A stretch of 64,000 nucleotides of DNA from positions 62,001 through 126,000 of the forward strand of contig NZ_AP028878.1 of assembly GCF_036511935.1 (NCBI RefSeq), in the 5' to 3' direction. The stretch comes from Marinobacter nanhaiticus D15-8W (GTDB lineage: Bacteria; Pseudomonadota; Gammaproteobacteria; Pseudomonadales; Oleiphilaceae). Under the pieces are notes generated by a model, which was not told the DNA's origin, did not search any database, and saw only the letters and a list, made by a program, of their open reading frames with translations. Positions within the stretch are counted from its first letter, which is position 1; every line of letters begins with the position of its first letter. This document shows, one piece after another, positions 1 through 9,997 of the stretch. A program made the position numbers and the translations under genes.

Positions 1-2
1 CT

Positions 3-3000
3 ATGGCACGTTTTTTTATCGACCGTCCGATCTTTGCCTGGGTTATCGCCATCATCATGATGATGGCCGGCAGCCTGGCGATCTATAACCTGCCCGTTGA
101 GCAGTATCCCACGGTGGCGCCGCCGGAAGTCACGATTTCCGCGACCTATCCCGGTGCCTCCTCCGAGGCGGTGGAGGACTCGGTCACCCAGGTGATCGAG
201 CAGGAGATGAATGGCATCGACAACCTGCTGTACATGGGCTCCACCAGCGACTCCGCCGGCAATGCGCAGATCACCCTGACCTTCGCCGCCGGCACCGACC
301 CGGATATCGCCCAGGTCCAGGTGCAGAACAAGCTCCAGTTAGCTACGCCACGCCTGCCCCAGGTGGTGCAGCAGCAGGGCGTGCAAGTGACCAAGTCCTC
401 CGACAGCTTCCTGATGGTTGTCGCATTTACCTCGAGTGACGACAGCCTCAGCCGGGCGGATATTGCCGATTACGTCGGTGCCAATATCCAGGACCCGATT
501 GCGCGGGTGCAGGGGGTCGGCCAGACCCAGCTGTTTGGTTCCCAGTACGCCATGCGTGTCTGGCTCGATCCTAACAAGCTCAACGAGTACAACCTGACAC
601 CCGCGGACGTGACGTCAGCCATCGAGGTGCAGAACAATCAGGTTGCCGGTGGTCAGTTGGGAGGAACGCCCTCGGTGGATGAGCAGCAGATGAATGCCTC
701 CATCGTTGTCCAGACCCTGCTGGAAACGCCGGAAGAGTTCGGCCAGATCCTGCTCAAGGTGACGTCGGACGGCTCCAGGGTGCGTCTGGCCGATGTGGCA
801 CGCGTTGAACTGGGCTCAGAGAACTACGCCACCCGGGGGCGCTTCAATGGCAAGGCCGCCGCCGGGCTAGGCATCAACCTGGCCTCCGGTGCCAACGCGC
901 TGGATACCGCCGAGCGCGTGCGTGCGCGCATCGATGAGCTAAGCACCTATTTCCCGGACAGTCTCGAAGTCGCCTATCCCTACGACACGACGCCGTTCGT
1001 GGAAATCTCCATCATGGAAGTGGTGAAGACCCTGTTCGAGGGCATCGCGCTGGTCTTCCTGGTGATGTACCTGTTCCTGCAGAACTTCCGCGCCACGCTG
1101 ATTCCCACCATCGCGGTACCGGTGGTCCTGCTCGGCACGTTCGGCGTGCTCTATGCCTTCGGCTTTACGGTGAACACCCTGACCATGTTCGGCATGGTGC
1201 TCGCCATCGGTCTGCTGGTGGATGACGCCATCGTCGTGGTGGAGAACGTCGAACGGGTCATGGCCGAAGAGGGATCGGGACCGGTGGAAGCCACCCGTAA
1301 ATCCATGGGTCAGATCACCGGCGCGCTGGTCGGTATTGCCCTGGTGCTGTCGGCGGTGTTCGTACCCATGGCCTTCTTCCCCGGCTCGACCGGCGCCATC
1401 TATCGCCAGTTCTCGATCACCATCGTTTCCGCCATGACCCTGTCGGTGCTGGTGGCCCTGATCCTGACACCGGCCCTTTGCGCCACCATGCTCAAACCCC
1501 ACAAGGGCGACCACCACACCAAGGGAGGTTTCTTCGGCTGGTTTAATCGCAGCTTCGAGAAGGCGACCGGCCGCTACGAGAGCCGGGTCGACAAGATCAT
1601 CGGGCGCTGGGGGCGTCACGTCCTCATCTACGTGGTGATTGTCGGTGTGCTGGCGTTCAGCTTCATGCGGCTGCCCTCCGCGTTCCTGCCGGAAGAGGAC
1701 CAGGGCATCCTGCTGGCCCAGGTGCAGCTGCCGGTGGGTTCCACCCAGGAACAGACCATCGAGGTGCTGGAAAACATGGAGCACCACTTCCTGGAGAACG
1801 AAGCCGAGGCGGTGGAATCCATCTTTACTGTAGCCGGTTTCAGCTTTGCCGGACGTGGCCAGAATTCCGGCCTGGCGTTCGTCAGATTGAAGGACTGGAG
1901 CGAGCGTGACCTGGAGCAGAACGGCGTCGGCGCCATTATCGGCCGCGCCATGGGCGCCTTCTCCCAAGTTCGCGAGGCGGTCATCTTCGCCCTCAATCCG
2001 CCGGCGATACCGGCCCTGGGCGTTGCCAGCGGTTTCAACTTCCAGCTGCAGGATCGTGGCGGGCAGGGGCATGATGCCCTGGTCGAGGCCACCAATACCT
2101 TGCTGGGGCAGGCCAACCAGGACCCGGCCCTGAGCCAGGTGCGTTTCAGCGGCCTGCCGGACGCGCCCCAATACCGGTTGGACGTGGATCGCCAGAAGGC
2201 CAAGGCCATGGGTGTTTCCCTGTCGGATATCAATACCACCCTGTCGGTGGCCTGGGGCTCGAGCTACGTCAATGACTTCGCCGACCGTGGCCGGATCAAG
2301 CGGGTCTATGTCCAGGCGGACGCGCCTTTCCGCATGCTGCCGGACGACATCGACAACTGGTATGTGCGTAACGGCGACGGCGAGATGGTGCCTTTCTCCA
2401 GCTTCGCCAGCGGCGAATGGACCTATGGTCCGCAACAGCTGCAGCGCTATAACGGGGTGTCATCGATGAACATCCAGGGTAACGCCGCGGCGGGCTTCAG
2501 TACCGGTGGCGCCATGACGGCGATGGAGCAGCTCGCGTCCGAACTGCCCGGCGGCTTTGGCTTCGAGTGGACAGGCCTTTCCTATCAGGAGCGGCAGGCC
2601 GGTAACCAGGCGCCGTTGTTGTATGCGCTGTCGTTGATCGTGGTGTTCCTGTGCCTGGCGGCGCTCTATGAAAGCTGGTCGATTCCGTTCGCGGTGATGC
2701 TGGTGGTGCCGCTTGGGATCATCGGTGCGGTCCTGGCGGCCAATTTCCGCGGTCTGTCCAATGACGTGTTCTTCCAGGTGGGGCTGCTGACGACCGTGGG
2801 CCTGTCCTCCAAGAATGCGATCCTGATTGCCGAGTTCGCCCTGGAATTGGAAAAGCAGGGCCGCGGCTTGCTCAAGGCGACGCTCGAAGCCACCCGTATG
2901 CGGTTACGCCCAATCCTGATGACGTCCTTAGCGTTTGGCCTTGGGGTCACGCCGCTGATGCTCAGCACCGGTGCGGGCTCCGGCGCCCGCAACGCGATTG

Positions 3001-3170
3001 GCACCGGCGTGTTTGGTGGTGTGGTTGCGGCGACGGTGCTCGCGATCTTCTTTATCCCGCTGTTCTACGTGCTGGTGCGCCGCCTGTCCGGCGTACCGCT
3101 GACCGGCAGCAACGAAGGACGTTACCGCGAAGAGTCACCGGCATTGGAACAACAGGAGAATCCGTCATGA
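3..3170 (+). CDS. RND multidrug efflux pump inner-membrane permease (HAE1 family)
   Basis: Proton-driven exporter of the AcrB/MexB/AdeB type that would pump amphiphilic drugs and toxicants from periplasm and membrane through an outer-membrane channel. The 1055-residue length is standard. The N-terminus [16 protein letters not shown] is the family start, so the gene is complete even though it begins at base 3. The TM4 proton-relay pair is present at Asp407-Asp408 (LLVDDAIVV), and the TM10 lysine at Lys937 (GLSSKNAIL). It overlaps the downstream channel gene by 4 bases (ATGA), so the two are translated together. The periplasmic adaptor (MFP) and probably a regulator should lie just left of the window. 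Substrate range cannot be read from sequence. Confidence 0.96.
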   Translation: MARFFIDRPIFAWVIAIIMMMAGSLAIYNLPVEQYPTVAPPEVTISATYPGASSEAVEDSVTQVIEQEMNGIDNLLYMGSTSDSAGNAQITLTFAAGTDPDIAQVQVQNKLQLATPRLPQVVQQQGVQVTKSSDSFLMVVAFTSSDDSLSRADIADYVGANIQDPIARVQGVGQTQLFGSQYAMRVWLDPNKLNEYNLTPADVTSAIEVQNNQVAGGQLGGTPSVDEQQMNASIVVQTLLETPEEFGQILLKVTSDGSRVRLADVARVELGSENYATRGRFNGKAAAGLGINLASGANALDTAERVRARIDELSTYFPDSLEVAYPYDTTPFVEISIMEVVKTLFEGIALVFLVMYLFLQNFRATLIPTIAVPVVLLGTFGVLYAFGFTVNTLTMFGMVLAIGLLVDDAIVVVENVERVMAEEGSGPVEATRKSMGQITGALVGIALVLSAVFVPMAFFPGSTGAIYRQFSITIVSAMTLSVLVALILTPALCATMLKPHKGDHHTKGGFFGWFNRSFEKATGRYESRVDKIIGRWGRHVLIYVVIVGVLAFSFMRLPSAFLPEEDQGILLAQVQLPVGSTQEQTIEVLENMEHHFLENEAEAVESIFTVAGFSFAGRGQNSGLAFVRLKDWSERDLEQNGVGAIIGRAMGAFSQVREAVIFALNPPAIPALGVASGFNFQLQDRGGQGHDALVEATNTLLGQANQDPALSQVRFSGLPDAPQYRLDVDRQKAKAMGVSLSDINTTLSVAWGSSYVNDFADRGRIKRVYVQADAPFRMLPDDIDNWYVRNGDGEMVPFSSFASGEWTYGPQQLQRYNGVSSMNIQGNAAAGFSTGGAMTAMEQLASELPGGFGFEWTGLSYQERQAGNQAPLLYALSLIVVFLCLAALYESWSIPFAVMLVVPLGIIGAVLAANFRGLSNDVFFQVGLLTTVGLSSKNAILIAEFALELEKQGRGLLKATLEATRMRLRPILMTSLAFGLGVTPLMLSTGAGSGARNAIGTGVFGGVVAATVLAIFFIPLFYVLVRRLSGVPLTGSNEGRYREESPALEQQENPS

Positions 3171-4612
3171 AGTCGATTGTCCCCACGCTTGCCGCCGCCG
3201 TTATACTCGGTGGCTGCAGCATGATTCCCGACTACCAGGCGCCGGAATCCCCGGTGCCCACGGAAGTCGGTAACTGGAACCAGAGTGCCGACCAGGTGGT
3301 GTTGCCAGGCTGGGAATCCCTGTTCCCGGATCCACAACTACGCGCGCTGATCCACACGGCGCTCGCCAACAACCGCGACCTGCGTCTGGCCATGCTAGAC
3401 GTTGCCGAGGCCCGGGCACAGTATGGGATCGAGAAGTCCGCGCTGTTCCCTGAAATCGACGCCAATGGCGATGGCACCCGCCAACGCCTGCCAGCAGACC
3501 TGAGCAATACCGGTGACAGCACGATCACCAGCCAGTACAGCGTCGGTCTGGGTGTGGCTTCTTACGAGCTGGATCTGTTCGGTCGGATCCGCAGCCTGGA
3601 GCAATCCGCCCTGCAAAGCTACCTGGCAACCGAGGAGGCCCGCCGCAGCGCGCAGATCACGCTGGTATCGGAAGTTGCCAATGCTTACCTCACCCTGCTA
3701 GCGGACCGGCAGAAATTGCGCATCAGTGAGGACACGGTGGAATCCCAGCAGGAGTCCGTGGACCTGGTCCAGCGCCGCTACGATGCCGGTTTGGGGTCGG
3801 AGTTGGATGTGCGCCAGGCACAGATTGCCTTGGAAACCGCCCGCGCCAACCGCGCGCAGTTTCGCCGACTGGTGTCCCAGGATCGTAATGCCCTGTCGGT
3901 GCTAGTGAGTGGCCCGGTGGCCGAAATTCCGGAAGAGGATGTCATCGATCCGGCGGTAGCGCTGCTGGCGAGCGTACCGGAGGGGCTGGATTCATCGGTG
4001 CTGCTAAAGCGTCCGGATATCCAGCAGGCGGAATACAGTCTTAAGTCCGCCAACGCGAATATAGGGGCAGCCCGGGCGGCGTTCTATCCAAGTATTACCT
4101 TGACCGGTTCGGCGGGGACGGCGAGTACGGATTTGGCCGGCCTGTTCGAGAGCGGTTCAGGTACCTGGTCGTTCTCGCCCAGTATCAATCTGCCGATCTT
4201 CACTGCTGGGCGTCTGCAGTCGAACCTGGATGTCGCGGAAATCCGTAAGGAGCAGTCCGTCGTCCAGTACGAGCAGGCTATCCAGGAAGCCTTCCAGGAG
4301 GTCTCCGACGCCCTGGCAGCCCGGGACTTCCTGAGTGAGCAGGAGGAAGCCCAGGCCGCTTTGGTCGATGCAACCCAGCGGTCCCTTGAGCTGGCGGAGG
4401 CGCGCTACGAGGGCGGTGCAGACGATTACCTGGCGGTGCTCGATGCCCGCCGCGAACTGCTTAGCGCCCGTCAGAACCTGGTGGACGTGAAGCTCGGCAA
4501 GCTGACCAACCGGATAACGCTGTATCGGGCGCTGGGTGGTGGCGAAAGTGCCGATCAGCCGACCACCCTTGGCCGGGCGCCGCAAGCCGAGGAAAAAACG
4601 CCGGGGGCATAA
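3167..4612 (+). CDS. OprM/AdeK-type outer-membrane efflux lipoprotein
   Basis: Trimeric TolC-like channel of the NodT/OprM family that completes the tripartite pump with the RND permease upstream. The N-terminus is a lipoprotein signal with lipobox LGGC, Cys17 being the lipid-modified residue. Two repeated outer-membrane efflux protein segments follow (about 60-255 and 275-455), including the typical [10 protein letters not shown] and LPIFTAGRL strand/helix motifs. 481 residues is normal for the family. The start overlaps the permease stop by 4 bases. A strong hairpin spans the stop codon and would end the unit. Confidence 0.95.
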   Translation: MKSIVPTLAAAVILGGCSMIPDYQAPESPVPTEVGNWNQSADQVVLPGWESLFPDPQLRALIHTALANNRDLRLAMLDVAEARAQYGIEKSALFPEIDANGDGTRQRLPADLSNTGDSTITSQYSVGLGVASYELDLFGRIRSLEQSALQSYLATEEARRSAQITLVSEVANAYLTLLADRQKLRISEDTVESQQESVDLVQRRYDAGLGSELDVRQAQIALETARANRAQFRRLVSQDRNALSVLVSGPVAEIPEEDVIDPAVALLASVPEGLDSSVLLKRPDIQQAEYSLKSANANIGAARAAFYPSITLTGSAGTASTDLAGLFESGSGTWSFSPSINLPIFTAGRLQSNLDVAEIRKEQSVVQYEQAIQEAFQEVSDALAARDFLSEQEEAQAALVDATQRSLELAEARYEGGADDYLAVLDARRELLSARQNLVDVKLGKLTNRITLYRALGGGESADQPTTLGRAPQAEEKTPGA

Positions 4613-4622
4613 CCCCCGGTGT
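4598..4622. terminator. Stem-loop over the efflux operon stop codon
   Basis: CCGGGGG (4601-4607), loop CATAA, CCCCCGG (4613-4619); with flanking A-U, C-G and G-U pairs the stem reaches 10 bp. The loop contains the stop codon of the channel gene. On the plus strand no T-run follows. The six A residues before the stem would become a T-run on the minus strand, so the element looks like an intrinsic terminator mainly for leftward transcription. Confidence 0.5.
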
Positions 4623-4686
4623 AATACGGGTGTGGTAAGTTGTTGCCGAACCTGAAAAGGGACCCCGACAACAAGGAAAAACGTCG

Positions 4687-5466
4687 ATGATGACCCGAAA
4701 GCAGTTAGTGGCAATCGTATTGAGCGTGTTCAGCGTCGGCGCGCTGGCCCAGGGCAACGAGCCGGAGGTGCCGAGCGGCGATGAATGGCGCTTCACCCTC
4801 GGCGCCGGTGCCGGTATCGCGCCGGAATATCGGGGTGCCGATACCTACGAAGCGATCCCCATACCCTTCGTCGAAGCCCGTCTCGGGCGCCTCTTCATCA
4901 ACCCCATTACCGGTATCGGCTGGCAGGTGGTTCAGACCGAGCAGCTGACCATTTCTCCGGTGATCTCCTACGAGCGTGGCCGCGACGACGTCGGGGACAT
5001 TTCCGACCTGGAGAAAGTCGACGACAGCGCCATGGCAGGTGTCCTTTTGAGCTGGACACCCGGGCCGTGGCAGTTCAATACCGAACTGGCCACGCCGGTG
5101 GGCGGCGATCTCGAAGGCGTTCGCCTGAGGAGCTACCTGCGCTACCGCGGCCGTCTGACTGAACAGTTGAGTTACGGGTTCGGTCCGGGAGCGACCTGGG
5201 CCAACGAGAAATGGAACGACGCGTTGTTCAGCGTTTCCGACGAAGGCGCTGCGCGTTCCGGGCTGGATGCCTACAATCCGGACGGTGCCTTCCTTCGAGC
5301 CAGCCTCAACGGCCGTCTGACCTACCACTTCACCCGCGAGTGGAGCGTCTCTTCCATCGCCCGCTATAGCCGCCTGTTTGGCGACGCGGCGGACAGTCCC
5401 ATCGTCAAGGACGTGGGCGATGCCAACCAGTGGTTTGGCAGCCTGCTGATGTCCTACAGCTTCTGA
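4687..5466 (+). CDS. MipA/OmpV family outer-membrane protein
   Basis: Predicted outer-membrane beta-barrel of the MipA/OmpV family. In E. coli MipA is a scaffold linking MltA and PBP1B, but many family members have no known role. The 259-residue precursor has a signal peptide (about 1-22, ending ALA-Q). Its amphipathic strands start at WRFTLGAGAGIAPEYRGAD, and the C-terminal residue is Phe, as barrel assembly requires. An AAGGA ribosome site lies about 12 bases before the ATG; a second ATG follows directly. It sits 74 bases after the efflux channel with a hairpin between, so it is probably a separate unit. A good terminator follows. Confidence 0.88.
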   Translation: MMTRKQLVAIVLSVFSVGALAQGNEPEVPSGDEWRFTLGAGAGIAPEYRGADTYEAIPIPFVEARLGRLFINPITGIGWQVVQTEQLTISPVISYERGRDDVGDISDLEKVDDSAMAGVLLSWTPGPWQFNTELATPVGGDLEGVRLRSYLRYRGRLTEQLSYGFGPGATWANEKWNDALFSVSDEGAARSGLDAYNPDGAFLRASLNGRLTYHFTREWSVSSIARYSRLFGDAADSPIVKDVGDANQWFGSLLMSYSF

Positions 5467-5501
5467 TCGATTTGTGTCGGCGATGGTCGAGAGCTTGTTC
5501 G

Positions 5502-5526
5502 AGCCCACGGGCGCGTGGGCTTTCCC
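5502..5526 (+). terminator. Rho-independent terminator after the MipA-family gene
   Basis: Perfect 8-bp stem AGCCCACG (5502-5509) / CGTGGGCT (5514-5521) with loop GGCG, then TTCCCCCTT. Its position 36 bases past the stop codon fits an intrinsic terminator, although the T-tract is short. Confidence 0.7.
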
Positions 5527-5562
5527 CCTTGAGTTTTACGCCAGTCACGGCATGATCAGTCC

Positions 5563-8046
5563 ATGCTGCCCATCGACACCCTGATCCCCGAACTTCGCGC
5601 CACCCTGGAAACCTGGAACACCGTCCTGCTGCAGGCGCCCCCCGGTGCCGGCAAAACGACGCGTGTGCCCCTCGCCCTACTGGACTGTGTGTGGCGCGGG
5701 GACGCCAAGATACTGATGCTCGAACCTCGCCGCATCGCCGCGCGTGCAGCCGCGCGGTTCATGGCTCGGCAACTGGGTGAAAAGCCCGGTGAAACGGTGG
5801 GTTACCGCACCCGGTTGGACACCAGGGTATCGGGGCAAACCTGCATCGAAGTGGTCACCGAAGGGATACTGACCCGCCTGGTCCAGCAGGACCCGGCGCT
5901 GGAGGACTACGCCGCCGTCCTGTTTGATGAATTCCATGAACGCTCCCTGCAGGCGGATCTCGGTTTGGCGCTGGTGCGAGAATCCCAGCAGGCGTTGCGG
6001 GACGACTTACGTGTGGTCGTCATGTCTGCTACATTGGATACCGCGCCCCTGGCCCGATTGCTGGATGACGCCCCAGTGTTGACCAGCGAAGGCCGGGCAT
6101 TCCCGGTCGATGTGCACTACCGGCCGTTACCGCCTTCGCCCTGTCGCCCGTCTCGGCTGCTCGAGCATGTTGCGTCAGTGATCCGCGAAGCGCTGGAGTC
6201 GCAAACGGGTTCGATCCTCACTTTTCTCCCCGGTGCCGGCGAAATCCGGCAGGTTGAGCGTTTAATACGACCGCACCTGCCCGCCCACACCCACTTGACC
6301 CCACTGTATGGCCATTTGAAGGGCGACGATCAGGATCGCGCTATCCAGCCCCCACCCGTTGGCGAACGCAAGATCGTGCTGGCTACTGCCATCGCCGAAA
6401 CCAGCCTGACCATCGAGGGTGTGCGGGTGGTTATCGATGCCGGGCAGGAACGTCGGGCAGTGTTCGATGCCAATAGCGGGATGACCCGCCTGAAAACCGG
6501 TCGTCTCTCCCGCGCCGCGGCCGAACAGCGTAAGGGTCGTGCCGGTCGCATGGAGCCTGGCGTCTGCTACCGCCTGTGGAGCGAGTCCGAACAACAGGGC
6601 CTACCTGCGTTTACGCCACCGGAAATACTCGAAGCCGACCTTGCTCCGCTGGCCTTGGAACTTGCGCAATGGGGCGCGCGTACACCTGGCGATCTCGAGT
6701 GGCTCGATCCACCGCCGAAAGCGCATTGGGACCAGGCCGTCGAACTGCTGCAATGGCTGGACTTGCTGGATGCCGAAGGCGCGATCACCGACCATGGGAG
6801 GCGGGCACGGGAGCTGGGTATCCATCCCCGTCTGGCCCATATGGTCTTGCTGGGGCGCGAGCTGGGTTATCCACAGACCGCGGCGCGGGTTGCCGCGTTG
6901 CTGGGGGAGCGCGACCTGCTCGGTCCCCGTGACGGTGCGGATGTGACTTACCGTCTGCAATTGCTAACTGGTGAGTACCGCTCTCCGAACATCGACCGTG
7001 CCCGGCTGGATGCACTGAAGCGCTCCGTGGATCGGCTGATGTCGGGAAGGGCTGACGTCGATATCGATGGCAGTCTTCCCGCAGGCCGCCTGCTTGCATT
7101 GGCTTATCCGGACCGAATCGGATTGCGAAGGCCAGGCGATGGCAGCCGTTACCAACTGAGTAACGGCCGGGGTGCACGGCTGCGGGAGGAGGATGCACTT
7201 GGGCGCGAGGAATGGATTGTCGCCGCCGAACTGGATGGCCAGGCGCGGGAAGCCCATATCTATCTCGCTGCGGCCACTGACCGTGCCACTCTCGAACACG
7301 ACCTTGCCAGCCATATCCAAACGTTTGAGGAGGCTCGCTGGGACGACGCCAAAGGCACCGTCGTCGCCCGCCGAGTCAAACGGCTGGGCGCGCTGGTCCT
7401 CGATCAGAAACAACTCCCCGACCCCAGTCAGGACCAGATCCAGCTTGGCCTGCTCACCGCCGTGAAGCAAAAAGGCATCGACAGTCTCCCCTGGACGGAC
7501 ACGGCTTACCAATGGCGTGCCCGGGTCCAGCATATGAAATCCCTAGAACCTGACAACTGGCCAGACGTCTCGGACGATACCCTGCTCGCCAACCTCGACC
7601 GGTGGCTGGCTCCCTTCCTCATCGGCGTACGCAACTGGAAGGGCCTGCAACAGATCAGCTTGCTCGCCGCCCTGCAAACTGAGTTGGCGTATCCCCAACA
7701 GCAGTACCTCGACCGCGAGCTTCCCGCCAACCTGGAGATTCCTACCGGGCAACGCGTTCGGTTGGATTACACGGCCGAAAACGGCCCCGTGCTGGCGACT
7801 AAGCTGCAGACCCTGTTCGGCTGGAAGCAAACGCCAAGATTGGCAGGCGGACGGCTGCCGGTGGTGATCCACCTGCTGTCGCCGGCGCAGCGGCCGCTGG
7901 CAGTGACGGGCGATCTGGCGAGTTTCTGGAAACAGGTCTATCCGGAAGTCAGGAAAGAGATGCGGGGTCGGTACCCGAAACATCCGTGGCCGGATAATCC
8001 GCTCACGGCAGAGGCCAAGGTGGGAACCAAGAAATCTGGACGATAG
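5563..8046 (+). CDS. hrpB: ATP-dependent DEAH-family helicase HrpB
   Basis: DEAH/RHA-type helicase, widespread in proteobacteria; its cellular RNA role is still poorly defined. Walker A is PPGAGKTT with Lys31, motif II is DEFH at 122-125 (the HrpB variant of DEAH), and motif III is SAT. The helicase C domain follows, with LATAIAETSLTI and the QRKGRAGR motif VI. The C-terminal region ending in a PKHPWPDNP-type stretch is the HrpB signature tail. 827 residues is the normal length. It stands alone between the MipA terminator and two tiny genes. The ATG lies about 40 bases past the upstream terminator, with only a weak ribosome site (gatcagtcc). Confidence 0.95.
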   Translation: MLPIDTLIPELRATLETWNTVLLQAPPGAGKTTRVPLALLDCVWRGDAKILMLEPRRIAARAAARFMARQLGEKPGETVGYRTRLDTRVSGQTCIEVVTEGILTRLVQQDPALEDYAAVLFDEFHERSLQADLGLALVRESQQALRDDLRVVVMSATLDTAPLARLLDDAPVLTSEGRAFPVDVHYRPLPPSPCRPSRLLEHVASVIREALESQTGSILTFLPGAGEIRQVERLIRPHLPAHTHLTPLYGHLKGDDQDRAIQPPPVGERKIVLATAIAETSLTIEGVRVVIDAGQERRAVFDANSGMTRLKTGRLSRAAAEQRKGRAGRMEPGVCYRLWSESEQQGLPAFTPPEILEADLAPLALELAQWGARTPGDLEWLDPPPKAHWDQAVELLQWLDLLDAEGAITDHGRRARELGIHPRLAHMVLLGRELGYPQTAARVAALLGERDLLGPRDGADVTYRLQLLTGEYRSPNIDRARLDALKRSVDRLMSGRADVDIDGSLPAGRLLALAYPDRIGLRRPGDGSRYQLSNGRGARLREEDALGREEWIVAAELDGQAREAHIYLAAATDRATLEHDLASHIQTFEEARWDDAKGTVVARRVKRLGALVLDQKQLPDPSQDQIQLGLLTAVKQKGIDSLPWTDTAYQWRARVQHMKSLEPDNWPDVSDDTLLANLDRWLAPFLIGVRNWKGLQQISLLAALQTELAYPQQQYLDRELPANLEIPTGQRVRLDYTAENGPVLATKLQTLFGWKQTPRLAGGRLPVVIHLLSPAQRPLAVTGDLASFWKQVYPEVRKEMRGRYPKHPWPDNPLTAEAKVGTKKSGR

Positions 8047-8327
8047 TGAACCGGTGACATGAAGGCGTCGAGCGAGGTATCCCTGTTCGTCGGATTCGGT
8101 TAATAGGCGGAATTTGGGACGTGCGTATTCGGTTCCTTGGGACCCAGGCCCAACGCCTACGCCTATTCGCCTTAAACTTCGTTCACCTCGGTGTTCAAGT
8201 TTCCTGCAAAAACAGGTCCTTGGATTCTCCATACGAAAGGCCCCATCATAGGTTGCTTGACGCTCCACGCTGCTCCCCCTACAAACGAGGGTGAGTTTGC
8301 AACTCATGCAACAGAGGGAGAAACCAC

Positions 8328-8510
8328 ATGTTCAAATGGATCGTTGCAGCACTTGCCGGTATTGTTGTGGGCAACTGGCTTTTACGTGAGGAGGGCCAGT
8401 CCGTCAGACGCTATGAGGGGGCTAATCCCCCAGGCCGTCCTGGCGCGACAGGTAACCAGGCCGGCGTCCAGCCGGGTACACCGCATCCCGGTGTAAACAA
8501 ACCTGTATAA
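8328..8510 (+). CDS. Small single-TM hypothetical protein (60 aa)
   Basis: Sixty residues: one hydrophobic helix at the N-terminus (FKWIVAALAGIVVGNWLL) followed by a Gly/Pro/Asn-rich hydrophilic tail. Its AGGGAG ribosome site is well placed 8 bases before the ATG. No family is recognised. The layout (a short TM anchor with a disordered tail) resembles the 58-residue protein at 27113-27289, although the tails differ. The start codon and strong ribosome site are the main support for it being real. Confidence 0.6.
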   Translation: MFKWIVAALAGIVVGNWLLREEGQSVRRYEGANPPGRPGATGNQAGVQPGTPHPGVNKPV

Positions 8511-8589
8511 ATCTCGCCCGCATGTCAGCCGGATTAATGGGATCGGCGGTTCCGGCTGACCCTGCCACTCTTCGCTTCGAGACCGGGCA

Positions 8590-8799
8590 ATGAAACTACT
8601 GTGTGTGCTCCTGTCGCTCGTGGTCCTGGTCGGCTGTAGCAACCGGGCCGTCTACGACAACATCCAGCTTAACCAGCGCAATGAATGCTTCAAGCTACCG
8701 CCATCCCAGCGGTCGGATTGCCTGGACAGCATCGATAAGTCCTATGATGAATACCGGAAGGAACGGGAAGAAATCGTTGACGATGAAGTGGCGGCGTAA
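8590..8799 (+). CDS. Small putative lipoprotein (69 aa)
   Basis: The N-terminal signal MKLLCVLLSLVVLVGC ends in lipobox LVGC, with Cys16 as lipidation site. The roughly 53-residue mature part is charged and contains two further Cys (Cys34 and Cys45, in NECFKLP and SDCLDS) that could form a disulfide. An acidic tail follows. No function can be assigned. It lies 79 bases after another tiny envelope protein on the same strand and converges with the J-domain gene, whose stop is 16 bases away. Confidence 0.65.
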   Translation: MKLLCVLLSLVVLVGCSNRAVYDNIQLNQRNECFKLPPSQRSDCLDSIDKSYDEYRKEREEIVDDEVAA

Positions 8800-8815
8800 G
8801 CCGATGTGGATACGG

Positions 8816-9997
8816 CTAATTGGCCAGGGCTGCAAGCGTCGGCACCACGACAATACCGATAATCAGGAAAGCGCCCAACTCCCGGACTAAACGACTGGAA
8901 AGTTTGCGGAATAACAGGCCGAATTTGCGCAGTGAATAACGCCTACTGTAGTTGCGGATATCCCAGTAGGCCTTTTCGAAAGGATCGGTAAACTTTTCCC
9001 GCGGATCTGCATGGCGTTCGTGTTCGCGGGGGACGCCCAGGATAAAAAAGAGCAGCACGATAGGAAATACGCAGCCGAGAATCAGGGTGGCTGCGGGGTG
9101 GACGCCAGCGTCGGTACTGCGTTTCAGGGTCAGGCTGATAAAGGTGACCATGAACGCCAGCGCTGTACCTATCAGCATGGCTCCGCGATACGGCCAGTCC
9201 GGCAGGAACGTATAGAGACCGTTGATCAGTCCGGTGAACGCGATCGTGCTGATAACGAGGATCACGAATCCGAACAACCATTCCCTTCTGGAAATCCGCC
9301 CTTTAAAGTTGAAAAACAGCCCTCCGAGCCACTTCCAGCCCAGGTGATCATGGGCCTTCAAGTGACTTTCATGTGCTGCGTCGAGCATCAGGTAGACGTT
9401 ATCCAGGCCGGGATCACGTACAGGTTGGTAGTCCGAACTCCATTGGAAGACCCGGTCCAGTGCCCGCAAGGTTTCGCGGCCCAAAGGGCACGAATCCGTT
9501 GGTGCCTCGCTGAGCGTCGCCGCCAGTGCCTGCATAGTTTCGTGACTCACCTGGTCCCGAACCTCCATAAATTCGAGCAAGGGGTGTCCGAGCAATGTTT
9601 CAAGGTCTTCAGGCTTTTGCTCGGCCCGGGCCCGATTCAGGAATGCCTTGAACTCAGCGTTGAGCTTTCTGACGGCATCCCCGTTGATGATCGGTCGGTG
9701 ACCGATTGTAGGTGGCGTCTCCTGAATCTCTACCCGTGGGGGTATGGGAATCACGGGAGAAACTGACGACCGGGGGCTGCTGGGCGGCGGCTCTGGTTCG
9801 ACAGGGGGCAGCGGTGCGGACGGACGCGTTGTCTGGCGCGTCGCGTTGGCCAATGCGGCTTCGTATGCCTCGCGCAGTGCCATGAAGGCTTCGGGTTGCT
9901 CTTCTGGATGGCACTCCTTGGCCCGGCGCGCGTAGGCCGTCTTGATGGTTCGCTTGTCGCTGCCTGGCGCGATGCCGAGAATAACCCAGGCGTTCAC
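8816..9997 (-). CDS. Membrane-anchored J-domain-like co-chaperone next to HscC (DjlB/DjlC-like)
   Basis: The N-terminal segment (about 1-60) has the J-domain pattern: VILGIAPGSDKRTIKTAYARR, then KECHPE, then helix IV. The catalytic tripeptide is HPE, not HPD. A Pro-rich linker follows. A C-terminal half with the GRISRREWLFGF motif and three to four TM helices resembles a DUF805-type membrane domain, with a final hydrophobic helix at the end. The start is non-ATG: GTG at 9997 overlaps the hscC stop as GTGA; GTG at 10000 or TTG at 10009 are alternatives. In E. coli the J proteins DjlB and DjlC sit beside hscC, so this is the likely partner that stimulates HscC ATPase at the membrane. Confidence 0.82.
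   Translation of the reverse strand: MNAWVILGIAPGSDKRTIKTAYARRAKECHPEEQPEAFMALREAYEAALANATRQTTRPSAPLPPVEPEPPPSSPRSSVSPVIPIPPRVEIQETPPTIGHRPIINGDAVRKLNAEFKAFLNRARAEQKPEDLETLLGHPLLEFMEVRDQVSHETMQALAATLSEAPTDSCPLGRETLRALDRVFQWSSDYQPVRDPGLDNVYLMLDAAHESHLKAHDHLGWKWLGGLFFNFKGRISRREWLFGFVILVISTIAFTGLINGLYTFLPDWPYRGAMLIGTALAFMVTFISLTLKRSTDAGVHPAATLILGCVFPIVLLFFILGVPREHERHADPREKFTDPFEKAYWDIRNYSRRYSLRKFGLLFRKLSSRLVRELGAFLIIGIVVVPTLAALAN

Noticed and set aside
939..2435. Long open frame of 498 codons on the minus strand inside the RND permease gene
   Set aside because: It is antisense to a clear RND permease, has low-complexity His/Gln/Gly-rich sequence typical of GC-rich shadow frames, and no domain.
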